Part shown: one piece after another, positions 1 to 8,500 of the stretch
How the letters are laid out: every line of letters begins with the position of its first letter
How positions within the stretch are numbered: position 1 is the stretch's first letter
Origin: Psychrobacter sp. UBA6766
Lineage (GTDB): Bacteria; Pseudomonadota; Gammaproteobacteria; Pseudomonadales; Moraxellaceae
Reading direction: 5' to 3'
DNA: 64,000 nucleotides
NCBI RefSeq assembly: GCF_002453355.1
Contig: NZ_DKGQ01000020.1
Location: 1-64,000, forward strand
Translations under genes and position numbers: made by a program
The notes under the pieces: model-generated
Database searches by the model: none
What the model saw: only the letters and a program-made list of their open reading frames with translations
What the model was told of the DNA's origin: nothing

Positions 1-19
1 AATTGAAGACACGCCCTAG
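1..19. repeat. End of a MITE-like repeat cut by the window start
   Basis: The first bases read AATTGAAGACACGCCCTAG. Reverse-complemented, this gives CTAGGGCGTGTCTTC, which matches the terminal inverted repeat of the complete element at 38986-39149. The rest of the copy would lie to the left of the window. Confidence 0.6.
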
Positions 20-437
20 TCAAAAAGATACTGATAACAGTAAAAATAACAGTGAGCATTAACTATAACCCCTTCCCTACTTCCAAGCCAATGGTTACTG
101 ATAATCACGCATACTCAAAATTTTTAAAGCTTAAACTCCTCAATACCTTTCTTTCTTGCGCATCTAATCATAAAAATACCTAGCTAAATTTATAACTCAT
201 CAGTATAAAAAGTGTGAACAAATCTTGCGTAAATAATTCGCTTATTTTTAAACATTCATTTAATATATATCTTATGGAAGCCAATTTAAAAGCTCACTCT
301 TTTTACATTTTCACTCTTCTATTATTTATCTAAATGCTGATTTTTACTTTCCAGCATTATCGAAAGTAGATGACAAAGAATCATAAAAATCGAGCTTTGT
401 TAAATGAGCCACTTATTTTCAATTTTTGGAGAGCCTT
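20..437 (+). promoter_or_regulatory. AT-rich region upstream of nirK
   Basis: No gene is seen here. The DNA is strongly AT-rich and must hold the nirK promoter. A short inverted repeat, AATGCTG (333-339) and CAGCATT (352-358), lies about 80 bases before the start codon. I looked for an FNR/Anr box (TTGAT-N4-ATCAA) and an NsrR palindrome and found no convincing match. Confidence 0.4.
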
Positions 438-1955
438 ATGCGTCTTTTTAACTCTACAACCTCTCAACCTCACGCTCTTGCCTATTCTAAGCTTGCCATA
501 GCTTGTCTTCTTGCCCTTGGTATGGTAGGAATGGCCGGTTGTGATAAGTCAGCCCCTGACAAGGCGACAGCAGAAACCACTCAAACGACAAAAGACAGCA
601 AAGCGCCAACGACCAAAAATGGCGAGCTACCAGTGATTGACGCTGTTCTCACCCACGCGCCTGAGGTGCCACCGCCTATCGATCGTGACTATGCGGCAAA
701 GGTCATCGTAAAAATGGAAACGGTAGAAAAAACCATGCGTTTAGCGGATGGCGTTGAATATAACTTTTGGACATTTGGCGGTCAGGTTCCAGGGCAGTTT
801 ATTCGCGTTCGTCAGGGCGATGAAATTGAGTTTCATTTGTCAAACCATCCTGACTCTAAAATGCCGCACAATATCGACTTGCATGCGGTGACAGGCCCAG
901 GAGGGGGTGCCGCTTCTTCGTTTACCTCTCCTGGTTATACGTCAGAATTTAACTTTAAAGCCTTAAAACCAGGTTTATACGTCTATCACTGTGCGGTAGC
1001 GCCCGTTGGAATGCATATCGCCAACGGTATGTATGGTCTGATTTTGGTTGAGCCAGAAGAAGGCTTACCAAAGGTTGACCGTGAATTTTATGTCATGCAG
1101 GGCGATTTTTACACCAAAGGCAATTACGGCGATAAAGGGCTGCAACCTTTTGACATGGAAAAAGCGGTGAAAGAGCAGCCAGACTACGTGTTATTTAACG
1201 GTTCAGTAGGCGCGCTCACTGGTGAAAATTCGCTAAAAGCGAAAGTTGGTGAAACGGTTCGTCTATTTGTTGGAAACGGTGGCCCTAATTTGGTGTCATC
1301 ATTCCACGTGATTGGTGAGATTTTTGATAAGGTCAATATGGAAGGTGGCACTGCTGAAAACCATAATGTTCAAACCACCCTTATCCCTGCCGGTGGTGCA
1401 GCCATTACTGAGTTTAAGGTGGATGTCCCAGGCGAACTTGTGATGGTTGACCACTCTATTTTCCGGGCATTTAACAAAGGTGCGCTTGGTATCATCGATG
1501 TCAAAGGGGCAGAAGACAAGAAAATATATTCAGGAAAAGTACGCGAAGATGTCTATTTACCTGAAGGCTCAGCGGCACAAAGTCTTGGTAAAACCAATGC
1601 GCCTGCGCCGGTCGTGACTGCTGCTAACAAGCAAGAAAGAATTAAAATGGGTGAGTCTATTTACGCTAGCAACTGCGCGGCTTGTCACCAATTAAATGGT
1701 GCTGGTATACCAAAAGCCTTCCCACCATTGGCCAAGTCTGACTACCTCAACGAAGACCCCAAACGCGCCGTCAATGCTATCTTGCATGGCTTGACTGGTA
1801 AGATTACCGTCAATGGCGAAGATTACGACAGTGTCATGCCAGCCGTTGCCTTAGATGACGAAAAAATCGCCAACGTCGTCACCTATATCATCAACAGTTG
1901 GGGCAACAAAGGTGGTGAAGTGACGCCAGAAGAGGTCAAAGCCGCTCGTAAATAA
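438..1955 (+). CDS. nirK: Copper nitrite reductase (AniA/NirK type) with C-terminal cytochrome c domain
   Basis: Reduces nitrite to nitric oxide at the outer envelope. The 505-residue protein starts with a lipoprotein signal (GMAGC, Cys35). Two cupredoxin domains follow. Type 1 copper ligands are H144, C185, H193 and M198. Type 2 ligands are H149, H184 and H339, with catalytic D147 and H290. A linker leads to a class I cytochrome c domain with CAACH (C413-H417) and a likely axial Met467, so electrons can be delivered from within the chain. The ATG at 438 is chosen over the TTG at 426 because GGAG sits 6 bases before it. The core resembles neisserial AniA ([13 protein letters not shown]). A NirV-like and a Sco-like gene follow on the same strand. 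Function is secure by residues; membrane anchoring is inferred. Confidence 0.95.
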   Translation: MRLFNSTTSQPHALAYSKLAIACLLALGMVGMAGCDKSAPDKATAETTQTTKDSKAPTTKNGELPVIDAVLTHAPEVPPPIDRDYAAKVIVKMETVEKTMRLADGVEYNFWTFGGQVPGQFIRVRQGDEIEFHLSNHPDSKMPHNIDLHAVTGPGGGAASSFTSPGYTSEFNFKALKPGLYVYHCAVAPVGMHIANGMYGLILVEPEEGLPKVDREFYVMQGDFYTKGNYGDKGLQPFDMEKAVKEQPDYVLFNGSVGALTGENSLKAKVGETVRLFVGNGGPNLVSSFHVIGEIFDKVNMEGGTAENHNVQTTLIPAGGAAITEFKVDVPGELVMVDHSIFRAFNKGALGIIDVKGAEDKKIYSGKVREDVYLPEGSAAQSLGKTNAPAPVVTAANKQERIKMGESIYASNCAACHQLNGAGIPKAFPPLAKSDYLNEDPKRAVNAILHGLTGKITVNGEDYDSVMPAVALDDEKIANVVTYIINSWGNKGGEVTPEEVKAARK

Positions 1956-1978
1956 TAGGATTTTAGACAGATACTACT

Positions 1979-2029
1979 GACTGTCCGATAAAGATACTGT
2001 TAAAAAACAGGGTTATCGGACAGTCTTTT
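1979..2029 (+). terminator. Stem-loop between nirK and nirV
   Basis: A perfect 13-bp stem (GACTGTCCGATAA at 1979-1991 with TTATCGGACAGTC at 2013-2025) is followed by TTTT. It can end or attenuate nirK transcription before nirV, so nirK would be made in excess of the downstream genes. Confidence 0.8.
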
Positions 2030-2136
2030 CACAATAGACACTTTCGTCAAATAACCAAATATCGTTACGTTAGAACGGTGTCTGACTCAATAAGCGTTTG
2101 GCACCGTCCTCTTTTTGGTTTACTAGGAGATTAGTT

Positions 2137-3033
2137 ATGTTATGGACTTACATCACTAACACTCGCAAAAGCAACACTCGCAGCATTCACAAAAACAAAA
2201 CGTTAAAAATTAACACTCGGAAGATTGTGGATACGACTGCTCGCCCGCTCACACTGTTATTGGTCATTAGTGCTCTTAGCGTAACAACCGTCTTTGCGTT
2301 TATAAGCGCGCAAGCGCAAGCAAAAGAGCTGACCATTCAGTCCGGTACTTATCGTCCGTTATATTTGAGCAAAAATTCACCATTGGTGGCAGTCGATACA
2401 TTTAAAATTGATGAGCTACCAGTCACGAATATACAGTTTTATCAGTTTTTAAAAGAAAACCCGAAATTTCGCCAACGTGCCATTGCACCTATTTTTGCCG
2501 ATTCTGGTTATCTAAAGCACTGGATCAATACCAAAGATATCTCTGTGCCTAGAAAGGCTGATTTTCGTAAGCCTGTGGTCAATATGTCATGGTATGCCGC
2601 TAATCAGTATTGTCGCTCTCAAAACAAGCGCTTACCAACGGTTGAGCAGTGGGAATATGTGGCGCAAGCCTCTACCAGCAATAAAAATGGCAGCTTAGAG
2701 GCTGGCTACAATCAGCGCATACTAGACTGGTATGGTAAATCTGCTGGTAGTAAAGACCAACTTGCGGATATTGGACAGACCCCAGCCAACTATTGGGGCG
2801 TCAAAGACATGCACGGCTTGATTTGGGAGTGGACAGAGAATTTTAACAATAGCTTAGTCACTGGCGAATCACGAGCTGACAGCAGCCTAAACCAGCAGAT
2901 GTTTTGCGGCTCGGGGGCAGCAGGGGCAGTTGACCCAAGCGATTATGCAGCCTTTATGCGTTATGGCTTTCGCTCAAGCTTAGAAGCAAAATACACGGTC
3001 AGCAGCCTTGGTTTTCGCTGTGCTAGTAATTAA
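2137..3033 (+). CDS. nirV: NirV-like protein of the formylglycine-generating-enzyme fold
   Basis: NirV proteins are commonly encoded beside copper nitrite reductases; their exact role is not settled. The 298-residue product has an N-terminal hydrophobic segment ending in AQAQAKE (export signal or anchor) and then a SUMF1/FGE-sulfatase domain, shown by PVTNIQFYQFL, NMSWYAANQYCRSQNKRLPTV, WGVKDMHGLIWEWTENF and the terminal SSLGFRCASN. The region where a true FGE carries its two catalytic cysteines reads MRYGFRSSLEAKY and has none, so sulfatase activation is unlikely. The ATG at 2137 is preferred to an upstream TTG because AGGAGA lies 7 bases before it. It is separated from nirK by a terminator-like hairpin and followed 66 bases later by the Sco gene. 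Confidence 0.8.
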   Translation: MLWTYITNTRKSNTRSIHKNKTLKINTRKIVDTTARPLTLLLVISALSVTTVFAFISAQAQAKELTIQSGTYRPLYLSKNSPLVAVDTFKIDELPVTNIQFYQFLKENPKFRQRAIAPIFADSGYLKHWINTKDISVPRKADFRKPVVNMSWYAANQYCRSQNKRLPTVEQWEYVAQASTSNKNGSLEAGYNQRILDWYGKSAGSKDQLADIGQTPANYWGVKDMHGLIWEWTENFNNSLVTGESRADSSLNQQMFCGSGAAGAVDPSDYAAFMRYGFRSSLEAKYTVSSLGFRCASN

Positions 3034-3099
3034 TTTTTCTCGATGCAGCGCCCTACTTTTTATTCTCAATTGATGTGCATAGCCTTTAAGGATTGACTT

Positions 3100-3870
3100 A
3101 TGAAAACAATAAAAACCATTCAAAATACAACAGTGCGAAATATGACAACTCATCCATGTATTCATACTATCAAATTGACTTTGACTGTTGGGCTATGTAT
3201 CGGCTTACTCGCCTGTAGCAATCCTGACGCACTTAACTCAGCAGCGACGCAAGGCAATCAGGCCAATGCTACTTCTGAATCTAAAGTCGCGGCAGATGCC
3301 CATCATGATATGAAGGGCATGGATCATCAACAGATGAATCATACAGATATGAATGCGCAAGAACCAGCAGAAGCGCTCGGGCAAGATTATTCTATCTATC
3401 AAGTAGGTGGTGACTGGACAGACCAAAATAGCAATACTTTCGAGCTTGATAAACTTCAAGGTAAAAATCAGGTGGTAGTCATGGCTTATACCAGCTGTCA
3501 GCATACTTGCCCTGTTTTAGTGCAATCTATGAAACAGATGTATAAAGAGATGACACCAGAAGCGCGCAGCCAAACGGAGTTTTTATTGGCGACATTGGAT
3601 ACTGAGCGCGATACCGTTGATGTTATGAAAAACTTTGCTGAGCACAATGAGCTTGGTGATAATTGGCGCTTGATTCGTAGCAATGAAGCCAGTACCCGTG
3701 TGCTTGCTAACACCTTAAATATCAAATATCAATTTGCTGATAATGGTGATATTAACCACTCTAACTTGATTTCTGTACTAGATAAAGACGGTCGCTTGGT
3801 CGCACAAGGCGTTGGTGTCGCAGACTCTGGTATTCAGCCTTTGATTGAGTATTTAAACACTCACAGCTAA
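3100..3870 (+). CDS. Sco1/SenC/PrrC-family copper chaperone lipoprotein
   Basis: Sco proteins carry or reduce copper for cuproenzymes such as cytochrome oxidase. The 256-residue product has a lipobox (LLAC, Cys39), then a Met/His-rich stretch at about 68-84 (HHDMKGMDHQQMNH) suited to metal binding, and a thioredoxin-like domain. The copper site is visible: C133 and C137 in TSCQHTCP and H220 in INHSNL. AAGGA stands before the ATG at 3100. As third gene after nirK and nirV it probably helps load copper into the nitrite reductase; that partner choice is inferred from position. Confidence 0.88.
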   Translation: MKTIKTIQNTTVRNMTTHPCIHTIKLTLTVGLCIGLLACSNPDALNSAATQGNQANATSESKVAADAHHDMKGMDHQQMNHTDMNAQEPAEALGQDYSIYQVGGDWTDQNSNTFELDKLQGKNQVVVMAYTSCQHTCPVLVQSMKQMYKEMTPEARSQTEFLLATLDTERDTVDVMKNFAEHNELGDNWRLIRSNEASTRVLANTLNIKYQFADNGDINHSNLISVLDKDGRLVAQGVGVADSGIQPLIEYLNTHS

Positions 3871-3917
3871 CGCTTAAAATGTATTACGCTTAAAATGTAT
3901 TACGCTTAAAATACATT
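3870..3917 (+). repeat. Three tandem 16-bp units after the Sco gene
   Basis: ACGCTTAAAATGTATT occurs at 3870-3885 and 3886-3901, with a third variant copy at 3902-3917. The array starts on the last base of the stop codon and lies 80 bases before the terminator. It is a likely slippage-prone site with no evident function. Confidence 0.85.
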
Positions 3918-3997
3918 CCTCTCAAATAAGATAGTCAAAGCCACAGTGTTAATTTTCATTCAATTTTAAATCTCTTTTTGAGTATCACAAAGGCAAG

Positions 3998-4036
3998 AAA
4001 ACACCGCTTATCTGATAACAGACAAGCGGTGTTTTT
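3998..4036 (+). terminator. Rho-independent terminator of the nirK-nirV-sco cluster
   Basis: AAAACACCGCTT (3998-4009) pairs with AAGCGGTGTTTT (4024-4035) in a 12-bp stem ending in a T run. Confidence 0.88.
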
Positions 4037-4451
4037 AATGGAATCATCGGCTATATTTTTAGCTCTATAGCAGCCGCATTACAAAAAAGTGTGGATTTTG
4101 GTGGAGCTTACCCGTTGTAGCTATCGATACAGAATGTGCCAATCGAGCATAGCCTTAAGGGCTTATAGTTTCACTCTTAAAGTCACTTTCATCTATGTAA
4201 ATGATGACAAAATCGTCAGCCATATTTTTTTTCAGGTGATTGCATATTAAAAATATAAACTATCTTTGCAAAGAGCTCGGTAAAGCCTAACGCTTTAATG
4301 TTGCAATGACTATATTTGAGGTAAGATGATAGCCAACGATGGGTTGTTTTAGATTTGATTAAGAAGTAGATTCTTGTAGTATTTTTACCGAAAACAAAGT
4401 TTCCATAAAAATAGGCTTATCAAAGGTTAAGGGCAAAACTAAGGACAGATT
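4037..4451. other. Gene-free stretch upstream of the universal stress protein
   Basis: There is no supportable ORF. The stretch should hold the promoter of the gene at 4452. A TTGATTAA half-site is present near 4356, but the other half of an Anr/FNR palindrome is not, so oxygen control cannot be claimed. Confidence 0.35.
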
Positions 4452-5315
4452 ATGATAACGGAAGAGCATGTTTTGGCTTGTATCGATGGCTCGGCGGTAA
4501 CTGGGTCGGTATGTGATTATGCTGCGTGGTACGCAGAGAAGCTGGACATTTCGGTGGCATTGTTACACGTCAGTGATGTGGCAGCTTCGATCAGACGCGA
4601 TTTATCTGGCGCCATTGGCATTAACAGCCGACAGTTTTTACTCGATGAGTTATCTGAACTCGATGAGCAAAGGGCGAAAGTCGTGAACAGCTACAGCAAT
4701 GCGCTAGTACAAGATGCAAAAAGTCATATTCAAAGCGGCTTTAAAGGTATGAATGTTTGCATTTATCAGCGCCACGGTAAGCTGCTGCCAGCAATTGAAC
4801 ATTTTCAAGAAAAAAATCGCGCCATCGTTATGGGACGCCGCGGTGAAGACCACAAAAACAGCCGCATCAATATCGGTAGTCAAATCGAAACGGTTGCCCG
4901 CGCCTCAAACATACCCGTGTTGATTTGTTCAGAGAAGTTTAAAGAGCCGCAGTCGTATATGGTGGCATTTGACGGTAGTAAAACGGCGATAAATGCCATA
5001 CAGATGCTCGCAAAAAGCAACCTTTTAAAAAGTTTGCAAGGCCATCTCGTGATGGTCGGCCATGATAATGAAGCGTCTAAGACAAGCCTCGACAATGCTG
5101 CTTCGCAACTGAAGACAGCAGGGTTTAATGTCGATGCTCATCAGCTCTCGGAACTTGATGCGGTCGACGGTTTACTTAGTTTTCAACTTGAAAACGATAT
5201 CGATATCATCGTAATCGGCGCTTATGGGCGCTCTAAGCTCCAGCACTTATTTCTGGGCAGTACGACTGCAGAGATTATTGCCAGTACCTTATCGCCTGTT
5301 ATTTTAGTACGCTAA
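4452..5315 (+). CDS. Tandem-domain universal stress protein
   Basis: Universal stress proteins are cytoplasmic nucleotide-binding proteins that aid survival under starvation, oxidative or respiratory stress. The 287 residues hold two UspA folds: about 4-160 and 168-287. The second ends with the classical ATP-binding pattern G256-A-Y-G259 followed by G269-S270. The first has a degraded form around GRRGEDHKNSRINIGS. The ATG follows AAGGA (AACTAAGGACAGATT). The gene stands alone, between the denitrification cluster and the adhesin. Confidence 0.88.
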   Translation: MITEEHVLACIDGSAVTGSVCDYAAWYAEKLDISVALLHVSDVAASIRRDLSGAIGINSRQFLLDELSELDEQRAKVVNSYSNALVQDAKSHIQSGFKGMNVCIYQRHGKLLPAIEHFQEKNRAIVMGRRGEDHKNSRINIGSQIETVARASNIPVLICSEKFKEPQSYMVAFDGSKTAINAIQMLAKSNLLKSLQGHLVMVGHDNEASKTSLDNAASQLKTAGFNVDAHQLSELDAVDGLLSFQLENDIDIIVIGAYGRSKLQHLFLGSTTAEIIASTLSPVILVR

Positions 5316-5420
5316 ATAGTTGAAATGACAGTTTTCATATTGTAAATTTTAAATTCGCTACTTTACTTTTATTGTTTTAGTTAGAACTCTATACCTCTTT
5401 ATCAGGTAACCTTTGTCCAC

Positions 5421-5456
5421 AAAAAAAGCAAGGCATTTGGTACCTTGCTTTTTTTT
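5421..5456. terminator. Bidirectional terminator between the usp gene and the adhesin
   Basis: AAAAAAAGCAAGG (5421-5433) pairs with CCTTGCTTTTTTT after a 9-base loop. A runs on one side and T runs on the other serve both convergent genes. Confidence 0.88.
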
Positions 5457-5518
5457 ACTTAACTTTAGTGATTCAATGACTATTTAGCTTAATTCCACTT
5501 AACTTTCTGGCTATCTAA

Positions 5519-8500
5519 CTAGTCAAAGTGGAAGCCTGCGCCGATTGCACCGCCCACATTCCCTTGAGTATCCGCGGTGCCATTTAACTTCATCACCCAA
5601 CGTCCATCGTTAGACATTTTAGAGAAACCAATGGCAACGGCACTTTCACCATTATAGGTTGCGATACCACCGCCTATCATTGGTTTACCGATAATGTACG
5701 CTTGAGGCAATGAAGACATGGCCATAGCGGCTGAAATACCTGCATTGGCGTCATCTTCGACTTCGCCAATTCTATAGCCTAGCTCATTAATACTGCCGCC
5801 TAAACCTCTAGTAACGGCCTCTAATTGTCCGTAGTTCACAGCATCTCTAGGCGCCATGCCATCCGCCACATTTGTCACCTTGGTACCAGCGGCATTGATA
5901 CCAGCGGCAGTCATGCTAGGTGCATTCTCGGCATTACCTGCATAGATACCAGCGGCGGTCATACTTGGGCCATTTTTAATAGTCACACCACTATTATTAA
6001 CCGTCGTGTTGCCAGTCGTCACGCTGTCGACATTGATGTTGCCATTCAAGTCAAACTTGATGCTACCATCTTCCGAGGTTGTAGTGATGTTGTTCCCTCC
6101 TTTAAATTTTAAGGGGTCAGAACCTGCTTTTTTATTGATAACAGGACCGCTATCTGCGTCGAAGTTAAGTCCAGCACCCATCTCAGCTATTGCAGTTGTC
6201 TGTGTGTTGACAAGACTTACAAACTCAAATAGTTGGCTACCGTTAATAGCATCCTTACTATCAATCTCAATGTCACCTTTAGCAACATTGGTGATCTTAT
6301 TTCCACCTGCATCAATACCATTTTTGGTAACACTTGGTCCGCCTGCGATGTTTAGTCCACTACTGCTCAATGTAGCATCACCAGTTGTCACACTATCTAC
6401 GGCAATGTCTTTACTTAGATTAAAGCTAACATTGTTACTCTCTGCTGTTTTAGAAACCGTAATATTGTTATCAGTGTTATTTAAGTCGACTGTATTGCCT
6501 GGTTTCACTGTGCTGGTATTTGCTCCTTGGGCACTGACATTCCAGCCTTTGTTAGCATCCGCTGCACTTTGTTTAACTTCATTTAACTGTTCAACGTTAA
6601 CCGCATCTGTAGTTGCTTCCCCTCGAGCGACATTGGTAATTTTATTACCACCGTTGTTTAGGCCACTGTTACTTAGCATGACAGTTCTGGTTTGGCCACC
6701 TTCACCGACGAAGGTAAAGCCATTCTGATTGACTAATGTATCTCCTGCTCTGAAGCCAGTAGATGAAACGTTAACGTTACTACCGAAGCTTGCACTGTTT
6801 AGTCCAGTGAGGTCTTTGGCTAATTTGACTGTTAGCGTATTAGTATCCTTGTCAGCAATAACACCAATGTTACTGTCCGTTAGTTTCGCAGAATCACTCA
6901 CTCCGCCTTTGACAGTAATCTTGTCACCAAGCTTACGCTTGACATCAGTACCACTATCACCACCGAACGAAATACCTTTATCAAAAGTACTATTTATACC
7001 ACTTTGAAGACCAGATAACTGCTCTTGAGTTGCGGCTTGCCCTCCACTATAAGTTGCATTGGCATCGAAAGTCGTGTTTGATAATCCTTTAACAGTGCCT
7101 GCCATACCATCTATCGATACAGCATTTGGACTAGTGCCACCGATTTTTATGGTGTCAGCTAGACCAAATTTTGCACCATTACCAAAAGCAGTAGTGGTTA
7201 TATTGGCATCAGTCGCCACTTGAATGGCTTCACCTAACGCGTAGGTTTTTGTATTACCGTTCAGGTCGAACTTAATACCTTTGGCAATGTTTTCATTAGT
7301 CTTAAATAGCTGACTGCCATTAACAGCATCCTTACTATTAGGGCTCAACATTCCATCAACAACGTTGATAATTTTATTGTTACCGTTGTTAAGGCCATTG
7401 TTTGACAGAACTACTTGATCGTTATCACCATTGTATAAAGTAATACCAGCATTATTAACCTGAGTATTTCCAGTAGTCACACTGCCCGTATTCCCAAGAT
7501 TGATATCCTTAGCCAATCTAACGGTTAAAGTATCTTTCCCATTGGCAGTAACACTGATATTTTTCGTTGCTGGATCAGAGTCAACAGTGTCGCCACCTTT
7601 AACCGTGAGGGTGTCACCAAGTTTACGATTGACATCTTCCCCACTGTCACCACCGAAGCTCAAGCCTTTATCAATGATAGTGTTGGCCAGATTTAACTGA
7701 TCAACGTTCACAGCGTCTGTACCCATCTCACCAGCTTTAACATTCGTGATCTTATTACCGCCATTGTTAAGTCCAGTGCTGTTAAGAACGACTGTCCGAG
7801 CTAGAGTTGGGGCGACTATGGTCATACCGTCTTTGCTGATTGTGGTATTACCCATTTTCACACTATTTAGTACCATATCTTGAGCAGTCGCAACTTTGAT
7901 ACCACCATTTTCTTCAGTCAACAGTATGTTGTCACCTTTCATAAAGTTGGCCGTATTGTTGTCTTGGTCAATGGTTTTCACTGTCTGACCATCAATCTGA
8001 GTCACAACATTTTGTAAGGCACTATCCGCTTTCACAAGGCTGTCTTTGGCCCCTTGGCTTAAGTCAACCTTGTAGTCTGTGACGTTGTTGGCACCTTTGG
8101 CGCCAGCACTAACACTTACCGCCGCTGACCCCCCTGAGACACTCGCACCATCTGCATTGACGGTGTAAGTATCTTGACCATTAACAGTAGACTTAGTAAC
8201 GTCTTTGATATTGGTACCTTTAGCAACTATCGTTTTCAGTCCCCCAGCAATGGTTTGGACATCCCCAATGTTGGCCGCGTTAGAGTCGTTACCGACACCA
8301 CTCGCCACATTCGTGATTTGTTTGCTACCGTTGTTAAGACCAGACTGTGATATGACGACTCCACCAAAGGTGGCACTGTTAAGACCGGTTAAGTTCTTAT
8401 TAATGCCGAACTTGGCTCCATTACCAGCGCCTACTACGGTAATGTTGGCGTCAGTATCCACTTGGATGGGCTCACCTAAAGCATAGCTCTTCGTTGTGCC

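Noticed and set aside
20..437. FNR/Anr or NsrR site before nirK
   Set aside because: Expected for a nitrite reductase, but only AT-rich half matches were seen.
2980..3165. Minus-strand small ORFs around 2980-3725
   Set aside because: Antisense shadows of the NirV-like and Sco-like genes, without ribosome sites or recognisable domains.
6006..6728. Long plus-strand ORF of 240 codons antisense to the adhesin
   Set aside because: It is one of many open antisense frames inside the adhesin, caused by its repetitive, stop-poor codons. It has no ribosome site and a Leu/Ser/Pro-rich translation.
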